From Amoebophrya sp. A120 (lineage: Eukaryota; Sar; Dinophyceae; Syndiniales; Amoebophryaceae): a DNA stretch of 64,000 bases. Positions within the stretch are counted from its first letter, which is position 1, and every line of letters begins with the position of its first letter. Positions 1-9,016 of the stretch are shown piece after piece. A program made the position numbers and the translations under genes. Under the pieces are notes generated by a model, which saw only the letters and a program-made list of their open reading frames with translations, had not been told where the DNA came from and did not search any database. The DNA lies in assembly GCA_905178155.1 (NCBI GenBank), contig CAJINV010000008.1, forward strand, positions 1,736,001 to 1,800,000. The letters are read 5' to 3'.

Positions 1-2277
1 CATAAAAATGAACCTACTGATGAACTTAGGCATGAGAAGAAGTGCCGCTGGTCGCTTTCCCTCCTCGATTTTCAGCCATCCCATCAGCAGTTTAAGGATC
101 GGATACAACAAGTCGAGACTCGGATGGAACCAGGAGACGAACCGCGCCATGTACTCGGGTGTTTGGGCGAAACAATCCCAGTTGGCGAAGTCAAGCAAGT
201 ACTTTTCGCAAATGGCGTCACTTCCATCCCGTAAGGCCATTGCGTCGAGCGTCGGCGGACCGCCTAGCCTCGCAAAAATCGCGTCCCTGGTGCGCTTTTT
301 TAGTACTTTGTTCGGAAACAAGTCCTGCAGTTCGGCTTTCATCCTGAGTCGAGACAGCATATCGGCGACCACGTTGAAAACACCTTTCAAGTGGAGGGCA
401 ATCAGGGAGATGCCATACTGCGAAAGCAGAGTGGCGATCCGCCTTCCAATGGTCGAAAGTGTTTTTACATTCCCGACATAGAAGCTCAAGTAGTGCCGTG
501 CGCATTTGTTGTCGGTTCTGACGAGCAACAAGGAGCCTGCCAGCTCTGGCGCCGCCAGCTCGAAAGCTTCGCTCCACATCGCAAGTTCTCGCTTGTTGGA
601 CGACGACGCCGCACCGTCGATGGACCGGAAACCGTCTTTCCACCGCCTAGTATCGGAACTCGCCGTCACGCCCCATCCTTTTTTCGAAGCATCTCCCTTG
701 AGTTGTGTGATGGCCTCCGGCGGAATCCTCATCACTGCTTCTGGGTCGTCAAGCAAATTCGGCACGAACAGGTAGAGTTTTTCATCGGTTCTCTTGTGGA
801 TCTTCAACTTGGGGATTGCCTGGAGGGTGTCACGCCACCAGTACCAGTCATCCAGCAACTCGTCCGTAATGGCGATTCGTGGGTTCGCCTTCTTGTTTCC
901 GCGCGTCCAGAGTTTCACGGCACCCGACAGGGCCAAGGAGTCGTAGGAATTTCTCAAAAAGATTCGCCCCATACGTACAACAAATGTAGTAAAGGAGAGT
1001 TTTCCAACTACCGTACACAGGTGCTTGGCCTGCACGTACTTCAACCGCAGCGCGGTCAGGATCAGCTCTTCGAGTTCGGCCAGAAATTTTTTCCTCTTCG
1101 CGTCTTCCAGGAGAATGATCAGCTCGTCGGTGTGGATGGTGAAACCAATCCAATCAAACCTCATTGAAGGATATATCATTTTATCGAGCTTCTTCACTTG
1201 CCACTCATGCAGTTTCACACCGATGGCTTCGAATATCATCCTAAATCGCATCATGGCTTTGTAAACAGCTTCAAAAGAGGTTGGATTGCTTTCGTCGGTC
1301 CCCCTGAAATCGTCGACGAAGTCGAAAACTCGGATCTCCGGGTAGAGGATGCGCAGCACCCTGATACATTCCTTTATCGAACCATCGTTGACCCCGGGGG
1401 AAATCGCGAGCCCCATGCTGGCATAGAGTAGGCTGATGACCCGCCGTACTTCTGTAGAGGCGTTTTCCAAATCGTTCCGCGTCGCGCCTTGTTCAACAGC
1501 TTCGTCAATGTCGCTTGGTAATCTGGGGTCGTTCAACCCAAGTAGTCTTCTACTCAGGGCAGCTATAAGCCAATTCCAGAAGCAATCGGTAGCGTCCGCG
1601 CCAAACGCGTAAGCGTTTTGGACGAGTACACTCAGAAAATCTTCGATGCTCTTGTATTCCGTAGGTACTGGCACCAACAACTCGTTCAAACCCACCACCG
1701 ACAGGTCGCACACCATTCGCGGCCTGTGCTCCTTGATGATGATGTTCGCGGGCGACGCCGACAAATTCGGTGGCCCCGCCGACCGCGGACCCCAGGCAAT
1801 CGCCTTGCCTGTGTCAAGCAAGCGCTTTGTTTCAGCACTGGCAATTTCTTTGTGGTCTGATACCGTGGGGAAGTCTGGTCTGTCGTATGCCGGCTCGTCG
1901 CTGCTGATTGCGGTTTCGCTCAAATACGCACCTTCGGCAGAAGTTTGGAGCACGAAGCCCGCCAACCAGTGGCGTTTGAAGTAATCCGACACTTGAAGCT
2001 TGTTGATGGCCAGGGGGTTGATGGAGAGCGATTTCCATGCCGCCTCGTCCTCTTTTTTTCGAAAATCGTCCCGCGGTCCCGGTTGCTCTTCCATGTACTT
2101 CCGTACTTCCTCGCGCGAAACGGGTATTTTCCTGCCGTTCCACCATGCGTCGTTGATCGGTAACTGCTCGATTCTCTGCGTGACCTCGGACCTGATCTCC
2201 CCGTCCCACCTGGGAACAGCAAGACAGAAACGCCTCGTGCGTTCGACGATCTCATTTTGTGATAACTCGATTGGCAT
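1..2277 (-). CDS. DIRS/Ngaro-type reverse transcriptase-RNase H, open at window edge
   Basis: A 759-codon frame runs from ATG at 2277 to base 1 without a stop; a TAG two codons upstream of the ATG supports this start. RT motifs appear in order: the motif A region (GADATDCFWN), a motif B-like GLAISPG, the catalytic FVDDF (Asp322 and Asp323), then a WIGFTIHTDELI segment like motif E of this family. RNase H follows with GDAS (Asp529), a Glu in KRELAMWSEAFEL, an Asp in VRTDNK, and the HLKGVFNVVADMLSR signature (Asp639) typical of DIRS-like RNase H. It would copy the element RNA into DNA. The frame continues about 120 codons past RNase H with no recognised domain. It starts 151 bp downstream of the recombinase stop. 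Confidence 0.88.
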   Translation of the reverse strand, partial: MPIELSQNEIVERTRRFCLAVPRWDGEIRSEVTQRIEQLPINDAWWNGRKIPVSREEVRKYMEEQPGPRDDFRKKEDEAAWKSLSINPLAINKLQVSDYFKRHWLAGFVLQTSAEGAYLSETAISSDEPAYDRPDFPTVSDHKEIASAETKRLLDTGKAIAWGPRSAGPPNLSASPANIIIKEHRPRMVCDLSVVGLNELLVPVPTEYKSIEDFLSVLVQNAYAFGADATDCFWNWLIAALSRRLLGLNDPRLPSDIDEAVEQGATRNDLENASTEVRRVISLLYASMGLAISPGVNDGSIKECIRVLRILYPEIRVFDFVDDFRGTDESNPTSFEAVYKAMMRFRMIFEAIGVKLHEWQVKKLDKMIYPSMRFDWIGFTIHTDELIILLEDAKRKKFLAELEELILTALRLKYVQAKHLCTVVGKLSFTTFVVRMGRIFLRNSYDSLALSGAVKLWTRGNKKANPRIAITDELLDDWYWWRDTLQAIPKLKIHKRTDEKLYLFVPNLLDDPEAVMRIPPEAITQLKGDASKKGWGVTASSDTRRWKDGFRSIDGAASSSNKRELAMWSEAFELAAPELAGSLLLVRTDNKCARHYLSFYVGNVKTLSTIGRRIATLLSQYGISLIALHLKGVFNVVADMLSRLRMKAELQDLFPNKVLKKRTRDAIFARLGGPPTLDAMALRDGSDAICEKYLLDFANWDCFAQTPEYMARFVSWFHPSLDLLYPILKLLMGWLKIEEGKRPAALLLMPKFISRFIFM

Positions 2278-2428
2278 TTTCTAGTCTGTGAAAATACGCA
2301 ATGACAGACGACCAACGACAAGATGAAGCGACACGCAACACCAAATCACGGCTGACGCCACCCGATCGCCCTCACAAAGTGAAGGCGCCTGGCCTTGGCT
2401 TCAATTCTGGCTCAATTTTACTTGTTAT

Positions 2429-4825
2429 TCAGTGAAGCTTCCTCTTTTTCAACATGTCGATTTTGTTCAAGACTTCTTTCGCTTTTTCCGAGTCTACAAA
2501 AATGTCAATTCTGTTCATAACAGGGCTCCTTCTCGTGCAATTTTCCATTAGAAGCGACCATTTCACTTTGTTGAAAAGATCGCGATCGTTCGGGTCGAGC
2601 ATGTGATACACACTTTCGATATCTTTGAAATGCACGTCAGTCCTCAAATACTGAAACTTCTTCGCCACCTCCAGAATCTGCTTGCTCCCCTCCAATGGTG
2701 CTAAACCCCGGGCGATGGCTGCGATTTTGGTCGTGGTTTCCATTGCTTCCAGCGCGTACTTGGCCGCGTTCGCAATCTGGGCCGGTGTGGACTGCGCGTA
2801 GATGCCATCTATCATCTGCTCCGAAGCCCATCCTCCTAGTCGCTGCGCCAACTGCCTGTCACCTTTGGCGAAAATTTTCGCACCAGAACCGCGCAACGAC
2901 AGTCGTTTGCGCCCTGGTAGGCCGGCCATGAGAAGCGCACTGCGCACCGTATCGTTGATCCGCTGGTTTGTCATGGGCGTGAAGGTCTTGGTCTTTGTGT
3001 TAAATGACGTGAGCAGCAGCTTACATTTCTGCGATTCCGCGTTCTTGTTGTACCTTAACGAGACAATGTCGAGGTCCTTTTGGTTGTTGCAGTCCGCCGT
3101 CGTGATTTCCGGGTACTTGAATGCGTGCTTCTCTTCTAGTCTGCTTTTCAAGCTCTCCAACGCCTCGAGCAAAAAGAACGGACTTGGTTGCAAGGCGCTG
3201 GAGTCAGGTACTACAGCGTAGGACCCAACGCCAAGTCTGTCGGTTTTCGATTTCCTGATATGCAGCTTCAGACTGTCGTCCTCGCCTGAAGTAGCCCCCG
3301 CATCTGCTGTTCGTAGGTACTGTAGTTCTGATTTCCGCCTTTCGCCGAGTACGCCACACCTCAGCAGCAACATGGTTCTGACCATGTTGGCAGCCGAGAC
3401 CAAGGAATTCTTGTTTTCTTTTGCGAAGGAATACTGCGCCATCTGCTGGTCGTCCCAATTCCGTATTCTGTAGGTCCCCGCGAACTGTGTCCAAAGATCT
3501 CGCGTCTTGTGGAACAGCGCTGCGTTGATTTTGGTCAGTTCTTCCCAGGTGATGGATGTTTTCGTGTGTTCTTCGCTTTTTCCGTGGTAGCACTCCAGCT
3601 TGATCGACATTCGCAGCCGCATCACCGCCGGCGTGAAGAGCGACCTGTAGTCCAAATTCGGCACCTTCGATTCGTGGTGAAACTTGAACGCGGACAGCAA
3701 CTTCGAAAAATACGTCCATCGCATTTTTCCCGCCCCTGCCGGCGCCGTCGCGTTCACCACCCCGTGGCCTTTTGCTAGTAGTGCGTGATACGTGGTGTAG
3801 GTGATCAAGGCCAAGTCTTCGGAAGATGTGACCGGGAGCAGGCTGCTTGGTAGCTCTGCTGCCGACATCGCCGTCTCGATCAAACTCATGTATGACGCCT
3901 CCGTTGTTTCCGCGACCGATCTGCTCCGCATTTCTTGCATGGCGATTTTCACACTTTCGTATGCTTTTTCGCCCATTGCTTCTTCCAAATTCTTCGGGTT
4001 CTCCACCATTTTTTGCCAAGCTGGTACTCTCTTTTGATCGTTTGTTTTTTCCTTTGTTTTCTTTTTTGTAGTTGCCCAGTGGTCCCGAGCGAGCATGACA
4101 TGCCCATCATGCAAGTGAACAAAGGAAGAAGCATGCACAAGGATGTCCATCATGACGTCGATCAAAGTAGTAACCAGAGGCCTTGCCGAAAGTCGTGGCT
4201 TTGTCTTGAAGATGTCGAAAGCCGCGTCTTTTGCTTTGTCGATTGCCGCCTTCAACAGGCCCGGTAACCCGTCTCGTTTCGTACTGTCCGAGCAATTAGC
4301 TTCTACTTCGTTCATGTTGAACTTGTGCTGCGTCTTCTTAACGTCGAATGCCTCCACTGCAATATTCCAGAGCTCCTCGTCAAATTTTCCTTCGGTCATG
4401 CTCCCCAACGCACTGATTGCGTCAAGTTTTGGGTCAATTTGTTTCGTGTTCTGGGTGGAAGATGAACTCGGTTGAGCCGTCGAATCGTTGATCAGAATGT
4501 TGCCAAGGCCGGGGACGATTGCTCTTCGTTTCGCCGGCCGTAGTTGTTCCGGTGTGTCGAGTCCTGCTGCTTTCGCCTGCATCCGTTTGTATCTCTCCGC
4601 CGCTGTAGGTTGTGGCGCCTCAGCCACTGGGGACACCGCGCGCGGGAAGAGTGGCTGCTCGCCGCTATCCATGCTGTCTCGTCTCGCACTTGCCATGTGT
4701 CGTGCGTCTGCGCCTAGGCGCATTAGAAGCTCCTCACTCTTTCCGTATTTTTCAATGAAGGCCTGATCCGCGGCGGCATCAGCAGCCAGCTCTTTAGCTG
4801 ACGCTAATCCCTCAAACTCGCTCAT
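2429..4825 (-). CDS. Tyrosine recombinase of DIRS-like element
   Basis: A 798-residue protein if started at the first ATG (4825); the frame is open further upstream but only with non-ATG codons. The C-terminal third has the tyrosine-recombinase fold markers in correct spacing: Arg I in GERRKSELQYL (about residues 496-497), a beta-hairpin Lys in RKSKTDR, the second Arg in SLRGSGAK (645, with Ser in place of the usual His of HxxR), Trp666 in LGGWAS at the His/Trp position, and the nucleophile Tyr676 in IYAQ. It should integrate circular element DNA without a DDE integrase. The first 450 residues are polar and Ala/Lys-rich with no recognised domain. The gene lies upstream of the RT-RNase H frame; the order of these two modules varies among DIRS-like groups. 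Confidence 0.85.
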   Translation of the reverse strand: MSEFEGLASAKELAADAAADQAFIEKYGKSEELLMRLGADARHMASARRDSMDSGEQPLFPRAVSPVAEAPQPTAAERYKRMQAKAAGLDTPEQLRPAKRRAIVPGLGNILINDSTAQPSSSSTQNTKQIDPKLDAISALGSMTEGKFDEELWNIAVEAFDVKKTQHKFNMNEVEANCSDSTKRDGLPGLLKAAIDKAKDAAFDIFKTKPRLSARPLVTTLIDVMMDILVHASSFVHLHDGHVMLARDHWATTKKKTKEKTNDQKRVPAWQKMVENPKNLEEAMGEKAYESVKIAMQEMRSRSVAETTEASYMSLIETAMSAAELPSSLLPVTSSEDLALITYTTYHALLAKGHGVVNATAPAGAGKMRWTYFSKLLSAFKFHHESKVPNLDYRSLFTPAVMRLRMSIKLECYHGKSEEHTKTSITWEELTKINAALFHKTRDLWTQFAGTYRIRNWDDQQMAQYSFAKENKNSLVSAANMVRTMLLLRCGVLGERRKSELQYLRTADAGATSGEDDSLKLHIRKSKTDRLGVGSYAVVPDSSALQPSPFFLLEALESLKSRLEEKHAFKYPEITTADCNNQKDLDIVSLRYNKNAESQKCKLLLTSFNTKTKTFTPMTNQRINDTVRSALLMAGLPGRKRLSLRGSGAKIFAKGDRQLAQRLGGWASEQMIDGIYAQSTPAQIANAAKYALEAMETTTKIAAIARGLAPLEGSKQILEVAKKFQYLRTDVHFKDIESVYHMLDPNDRDLFNKVKWSLLMENCTRRSPVMNRIDIFVDSEKAKEVLNKIDMLKKRKLH

Positions 4826-5173
4826 GCTGTGCCAAAGAATTGCGTGGACACGAGCAACATCGCTCGGAAACGCAACCAACGAGTTCTTTCCGAACAAGTC
4901 GGAACCAAGGCACGGCCGGAGTCAATTCAATTCATAGTTTCTGTTCATGGTTGTACAAATGTCTGTCGTGTGCTCAATTCAGTGCTCTTTTTTTCCAATT
5001 TTCAGCTCTCAACTCCTTGTTTGAGGATTCATTTGTGGTATACGCAGAGCCATCTTGGGATGCGTATACCGGGGTAGGCTGTTGTTAAGTTTTTTTCTAA
5101 AAATGAAAACAATCAAATAAACAAAAACTCATATCGCAGTCATATTTCGATTTTGTCGTAATCATTTTTCCAT

Positions 5174-5842
5174 TCACTTCTGCACCACTTCGGTACACTG
5201 GTGTGGCCATTTGTCCTCGTGTAGTTGTTTGCAGCGGGAGCAAATTCCGTAGAAGGGGTTGCCCATGGCGGCGCAGTTGCGGTAGGCGTGTTTCTTGATA
5301 CTGCAGTCCCGGATCCAACAATTCCGGCAGGCCGCATCATTTGGTCCAAAATAATGATCCCAAAAGAAGAACATGGCGGTTTGCGATCGGGAAGCCGCCC
5401 GCTTGACGGCATCCACATTGTCCTGCTTGCGGAAAGAGCGGGTCTTTTCAGCTCGTTTGATCAGCGGTGTGAAGATGGCATCGACGTCCTTGTATTCCTG
5501 AGTCTGCATGTACTTGTCGTATTCTTCCTGTGTAATCGTACCACCTTTGTTCTTTTTCAACGGGGTCTGCAACGGCGTCGTTGTGTTACCTCCGCCCGGG
5601 GTTTGCAATACGTCTGTTGTTCTTTTTCTCCTGTCCTGGTCTTTCGCGTCCCTCACCGACTGCTCCGCTCTCCGATTGGCCTCCTCCAAGGTGATGTACT
5701 TCCCTTTCGACAGTACCATCCCGGAACCGGCGCCGGTGACCTTGTCCAACATCTGGGATCTACTTTCGGCTACTTGTAGTTCTTTGTTGTACAATGATTT
5801 CCACAATGCCGCTTCGACACTTGAGGAAGCTGATTTCAACAT
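5174..5842 (-). CDS. Cys-rich putative Gag-like ORF of the retroelement
   Basis: About 222 residues from the first ATG. The same frame is open upstream to a TAG at 5996-5998, so a spliced or non-ATG start is possible. The N-terminal half is Lys/Ser/Thr-rich and polar. The last 60 residues hold a Cys/His cluster: CRNCWIRDC, then a Cys in YRNC, CSRC and HQC, suitable for zinc binding. Its position upstream of the recombinase and RT genes suggests the nucleic-acid-binding Gag-like protein of the element, but no retroviral-type CCHC knuckle is exact. The assignment rests on context and Cys spacing only. Confidence 0.5.
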   Translation of the reverse strand: MLKSASSSVEAALWKSLYNKELQVAESRSQMLDKVTGAGSGMVLSKGKYITLEEANRRAEQSVRDAKDQDRRKRTTDVLQTPGGGNTTTPLQTPLKKNKGGTITQEEYDKYMQTQEYKDVDAIFTPLIKRAEKTRSFRKQDNVDAVKRAASRSQTAMFFFWDHYFGPNDAACRNCWIRDCSIKKHAYRNCAAMGNPFYGICSRCKQLHEDKWPHQCTEVVQK

Positions 5843-5989
5843 CAGTTTGGGCTTCTGGTACAACTGGCGGAGGAGGGTGTAGACCCGGCTGCGCGCGGCC
5901 TCGTCTAACTTGTCAACGTTGATGTCTCTGGTGTTGTCCGCAAGTTTTTTCGCCGTCGTTATGCTCGCGGAGAGCCAGCCCCGGCGGGC

Positions 5990-6290
5990 GACTGCCTAAA
6001 TTCCCGCTATTTTTTGAACCGCCCAAGCCCTAGCCTGGGCGAGCAAGCCCGCCCCGGGCAATAGGCCGAGGCGGGCCGCCTCTGCTGGGGACACAGGCGG
6101 GGCGCGGGCGACTTGCAGAACGCAGACGCCTGAGCCCATCGCCGGCGACCCGCCTGAAAGGCGCAGTGACGAAGCAACTGCGCCGCCGGCCCTTTCAACC
6201 GTTCTTGACCACGTCCCGAAATTTTCTAAGTTTGCGCCTAAATTTCAGAGCAACGGCCGACATAGGCAAAATCGCACGCAAATAAAAAAA
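5990..6290. other. GC-rich non-coding stretch
   Basis: About 200 bases at 5,990-6,200 are visibly richer in G and C than their surroundings, with runs such as GGGCGAGCAAGCCCGCCCCGG. I see no credible gene. The stretch separates the Cys-rich ORF from the minisatellite and could be an untranslated or terminal part of the retroelement. Confidence 0.4.
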
Positions 6291-6342
6291 CTGGGCAAAT
6301 TAGACAAAAAATAGACAGCAGCCGAAGCTGCCAAGGCCGCTT

Positions 6343-6500
6343 TTTGGACAGAAATTAGACAGGAAAATAAAAAGGAAAATAGACAGGAAAATAGACAGAA
6401 AAATAGACAGGAAAATAGACAGAAAAATAGACAGGAAAATAGACAAAAACTTAGACAGGAAATTAGACACGAACTTAGACAAAAACTTAAACAGGAAACA
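6343..6500. repeat. Minisatellite with 12-bp unit (GACAGGAAAATA type)
   Basis: Degenerate tandem copies of a 12-bp unit of the form GACAGGAAAATA alternate with GACAGAAAAATA, so the period can also be read as 24 bp. The clearest block is about 6,379-6,450, with decayed copies on both sides. On the minus strand it translates as a Phe-Leu-Ser-Ile repeat, which is an artefact. Confidence 0.8.
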
Positions 6501-6572
6501 CACGCCCCCGCAAGAGCGCCGACTGTAGGAAAAATAGCGGGAAAATAAAAAGCCTGGCGCCGGGGGCGGCTC

Positions 6573-8009
6573 TCAGTGAGTTATGCTCCAGACTTGCTCT
6601 TTCACTTGGGAAGCTATAAATAATATTTCGTCTATTAATGCGATCGCTAGCGTCTTGGTGTCTTCTGATCCAAAAAGTCCTTGTTTCTGCAGGTAGAAGT
6701 TCCGCATGTCCTGGTAGACTTTGGTGAACGAGTCCAGCGAAATTTTACCACCGAATTGCTTCGCGACGTGGTCGTCTTTACTGTCCTTGATTCCTAAACT
6801 CACCCCGAATGGTAAGTGTCGCCTCGTTTTCGTGATGGCGTCTTTCGCCAAGCTTTTCAAGGCTTCGGAACTGCCAAACATGTCGTCCGCTGCGGCTACT
6901 GCTTCTCGACTCTTTCTCGCCTCTTTTGCGTATGACAGAACAACCGAGGACTCGCTTTCCTTAAGTTGCTTCTGAAACGCCGGCAAGAGCGGGTACTTGA
7001 TGGCCTGCTGCGCCAGCAAGAGCTGCTCAGCCGCACCCGCAGAACTTCGCGCTCGTGCACAGACGACGGCGAAATTGCAGGCCAAGGTGATATCTGAGTA
7101 TTGTTTTCCACAATAAACAAACCCACCATCGGGTCAGATTCATGTTTATGCAGTGTCAATTCATGTTCGTTAGCAAATGTTCTTACCTTGGATCGTTTCA
7201 TCGGTTAGTTGTCCGCTCAGTTCTCGGATCACCGGCTTCAGCTCGGCACCGCCCGCGAGTAAATCGACTTGTTCACAAAACTGGCAGCACTTGCTCGTGG
7301 CGCTCGGGAAGATGACTCTTGTCGCTGGGATTCTGGTTGTTGCGCAGCCGGCGCATGCCGCGGCTGCGTCGCATCTGTCGCAGATGATGGCTGGTCGTCT
7401 CTGCATTTCCGTTCGTTTGAACTTCCTCGTACACACGCAGCATCCTACTTTGTCGATTTCCTCCTTGTACTTTTGCTTCGTCTCCTCCATCTGTTCTCCC
7501 AGCGTGGTCTTGTCCGTACCAATGGCGTGCAGTTGTGCTAGCAATTCTTCCTTCTTGTCTTCCGCAAGTTTCTTTGCTCGCTCGAGAAGGATTTCTTGTG
7601 ACTTTTTTGCTTTCAGCTCGGACTCCATCTTCTCGATGCCCTTACGCTGGCCGTCGGCCATCTGCACCATGCGCAAAAGGAGCTCTTTGTCGACTAGGTC
7701 TTTCCGTGCTTGGATCCTTTTCTTGTGCAGAATCTTCTGGTAGTCCGTGAACGCTGCTTCGTCTGCTGCTGTAACCACAAGGGCGATGCCTTGTTCAATA
7801 CACTCGGTTTCTAGTTCCTGCGTCAATTTTTTCTGGTCGTAAACGTCGACTTGCGTGATCATGGTGAAGTCTGCGCTCGTCGGTTCGAGCACCGTATGCA
7901 TCAGGGAGTCGATGCTGGCTTGTGCTTGCTGCTTGGCTGTCAGCGGTAGTTGCGGTGCGGCTCCTGCGCCCGCAGCCGCGCCAGCGCCTTCTGTTCCGCT
8001 GTCTCCCAT
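6573..8009 (-). CDS. Coiled-coil and Cys-rich protein, two exons, possibly element-encoded
   Basis: Exon 1 runs 8009-7187 from a true ATG and exon 2 runs 7093-6573. They are joined over a 93-nt intron with a canonical donor (CAAG/GTAAGA) and acceptor (ACTCAG); the phase 1 junction restores the frame, giving about 447 residues. The N-terminus is Gly/Ala-rich. Next comes a long Lys/Glu heptad-rich stretch likely to form a coiled coil, then a Cys cluster (CCVC, CDRC, CAGC, CCQFC) resembling a RING or FYVE-type zinc site. The C-terminal exon is helical-looking and unrecognised. It lies just upstream of the retroelement ORFs on the same strand, so it may be the element's first ORF, although an intron there would be unusual, or an ordinary host gene. 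Confidence 0.6.
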
Positions 8010-9016
8010 CTTGGTTTCAATTCAATCCTATGGTATCGATTTGTGAGGGAAGATGAATGTGGCGGCCACTTAGTGCTTCTAATCCACATCACCTCAAGAT
8101 CGCTCGATCAAGAGAAACTGCACACGTTGCAGTGAGAAAAAAACGCGCTCCTCTCATGCGGCACGTGCAATACGTGCTCAAACAGCAGAGCGCTCACTCA
8201 ACGCTCTAATCTCTCAGATCAATCCCTAGCCAACGCGGGCACCGGTGGGGCTCCGGTGCTACTGATTCAACGCACGAACCAGCAGGGCTACCCGAGTGAT
8301 CTCTGCGATCACAAGAACAACAGTCTAGATTTACGTTTTCACTTTACACGCGGGTATCGCAAATTCATTCGTCTGAGATCGTATCTTTGGCGATCCTTCA
8401 CAGCCTAAATGAACACCTACCAACAAGAAGAAGTCGTGCACTAAGTGACCAGAAACAGCATGAGCAAGACACGCAACATGCAGAAGGGTTTCACTTCGAT
8501 GATTTACAGAAACGTCGTGGTGATGCAGTGCGAAACGAAATCGTAGTGGCAGACGCAGCGAAGTAAATCACGCAAAGGTAAAGAGCGTATCTCGCCGGCA
8601 GAGCGAAGAAAAGAAACATTTCTTTGGAACGAACAATACCCTTGTGGTCGTAACTAGCGGCACGCGTACAACTAGCTGCAACAGTAACAAATTTACAAGT
8701 GCTTTTAAAACACGAGCGTAAACAAAATACAAGGCACAACGTTCTACAATTGACAGTGAGTTGTAGGCATTCCTGCTTTTACTTTGTTTCGGTACATTTT
8801 TTGGTTTTCGGTGTACGACGGTCCGACACTGATCATATATTTTTTGAAACGCGAACGTTGTCAGTATCAATTTCCTTTTTGATTACAGGCTGCGGCGGCT
8901 GCTCGTCCTGGAGCTGAACAGCTATTGTAGCCGGGGGAACCAGCTGTCCAATCACGCACGATGAAAGAGAGGAATCTAGATAGCAAGAGGACGGTATTAG
9001 TAAACGTACAAGCTAC
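8010..9016. other. Intergenic / probable 3' region of the TMEM245-like gene
   Basis: No credible coding exon. Short frames exist on both strands but lack protein-like composition. A GTGAGT sits across the apparent stop at the end of the upstream gene (about 9,024-9,019), so one more small downstream exon cannot be excluded. Confidence 0.4.

Larger units (their letters stand above)
1..5998 (-). mobile_element. DIRS-like tyrosine-recombinase retroelement (partial, right part of element)
   Basis: Three minus-strand reading frames lie head to tail: a Cys-rich ORF (5842-5174), a tyrosine recombinase (4825-2429) and a DIRS/Ngaro-type reverse transcriptase-RNase H (2277 to the window edge). Pairing a tyrosine recombinase with this RT-RNase H type and no DDE integrase is diagnostic of the DIRS order of retrotransposons. 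The reading frames are intact, so the copy looks recent. The left terminus lies outside the window and I could not identify terminal or internal complementary repeats. The two-exon gene at 8009-6573 also carries a Cys-rich module and could be the element's first ORF; that extension is inference. Confidence 0.8.

Noticed and set aside
6300-6503. Minus-strand frame rich in Phe-Leu-Ser-Ile repeats
   Set aside because: It is only a translation of the 12-bp minisatellite.
7876-7900. tRNA T-loop-like GGTTCGAGC
   Set aside because: Lies inside a coding exon, and no acceptor, D or anticodon arm fits around it. No tRNA gene was found by eye anywhere in the window.
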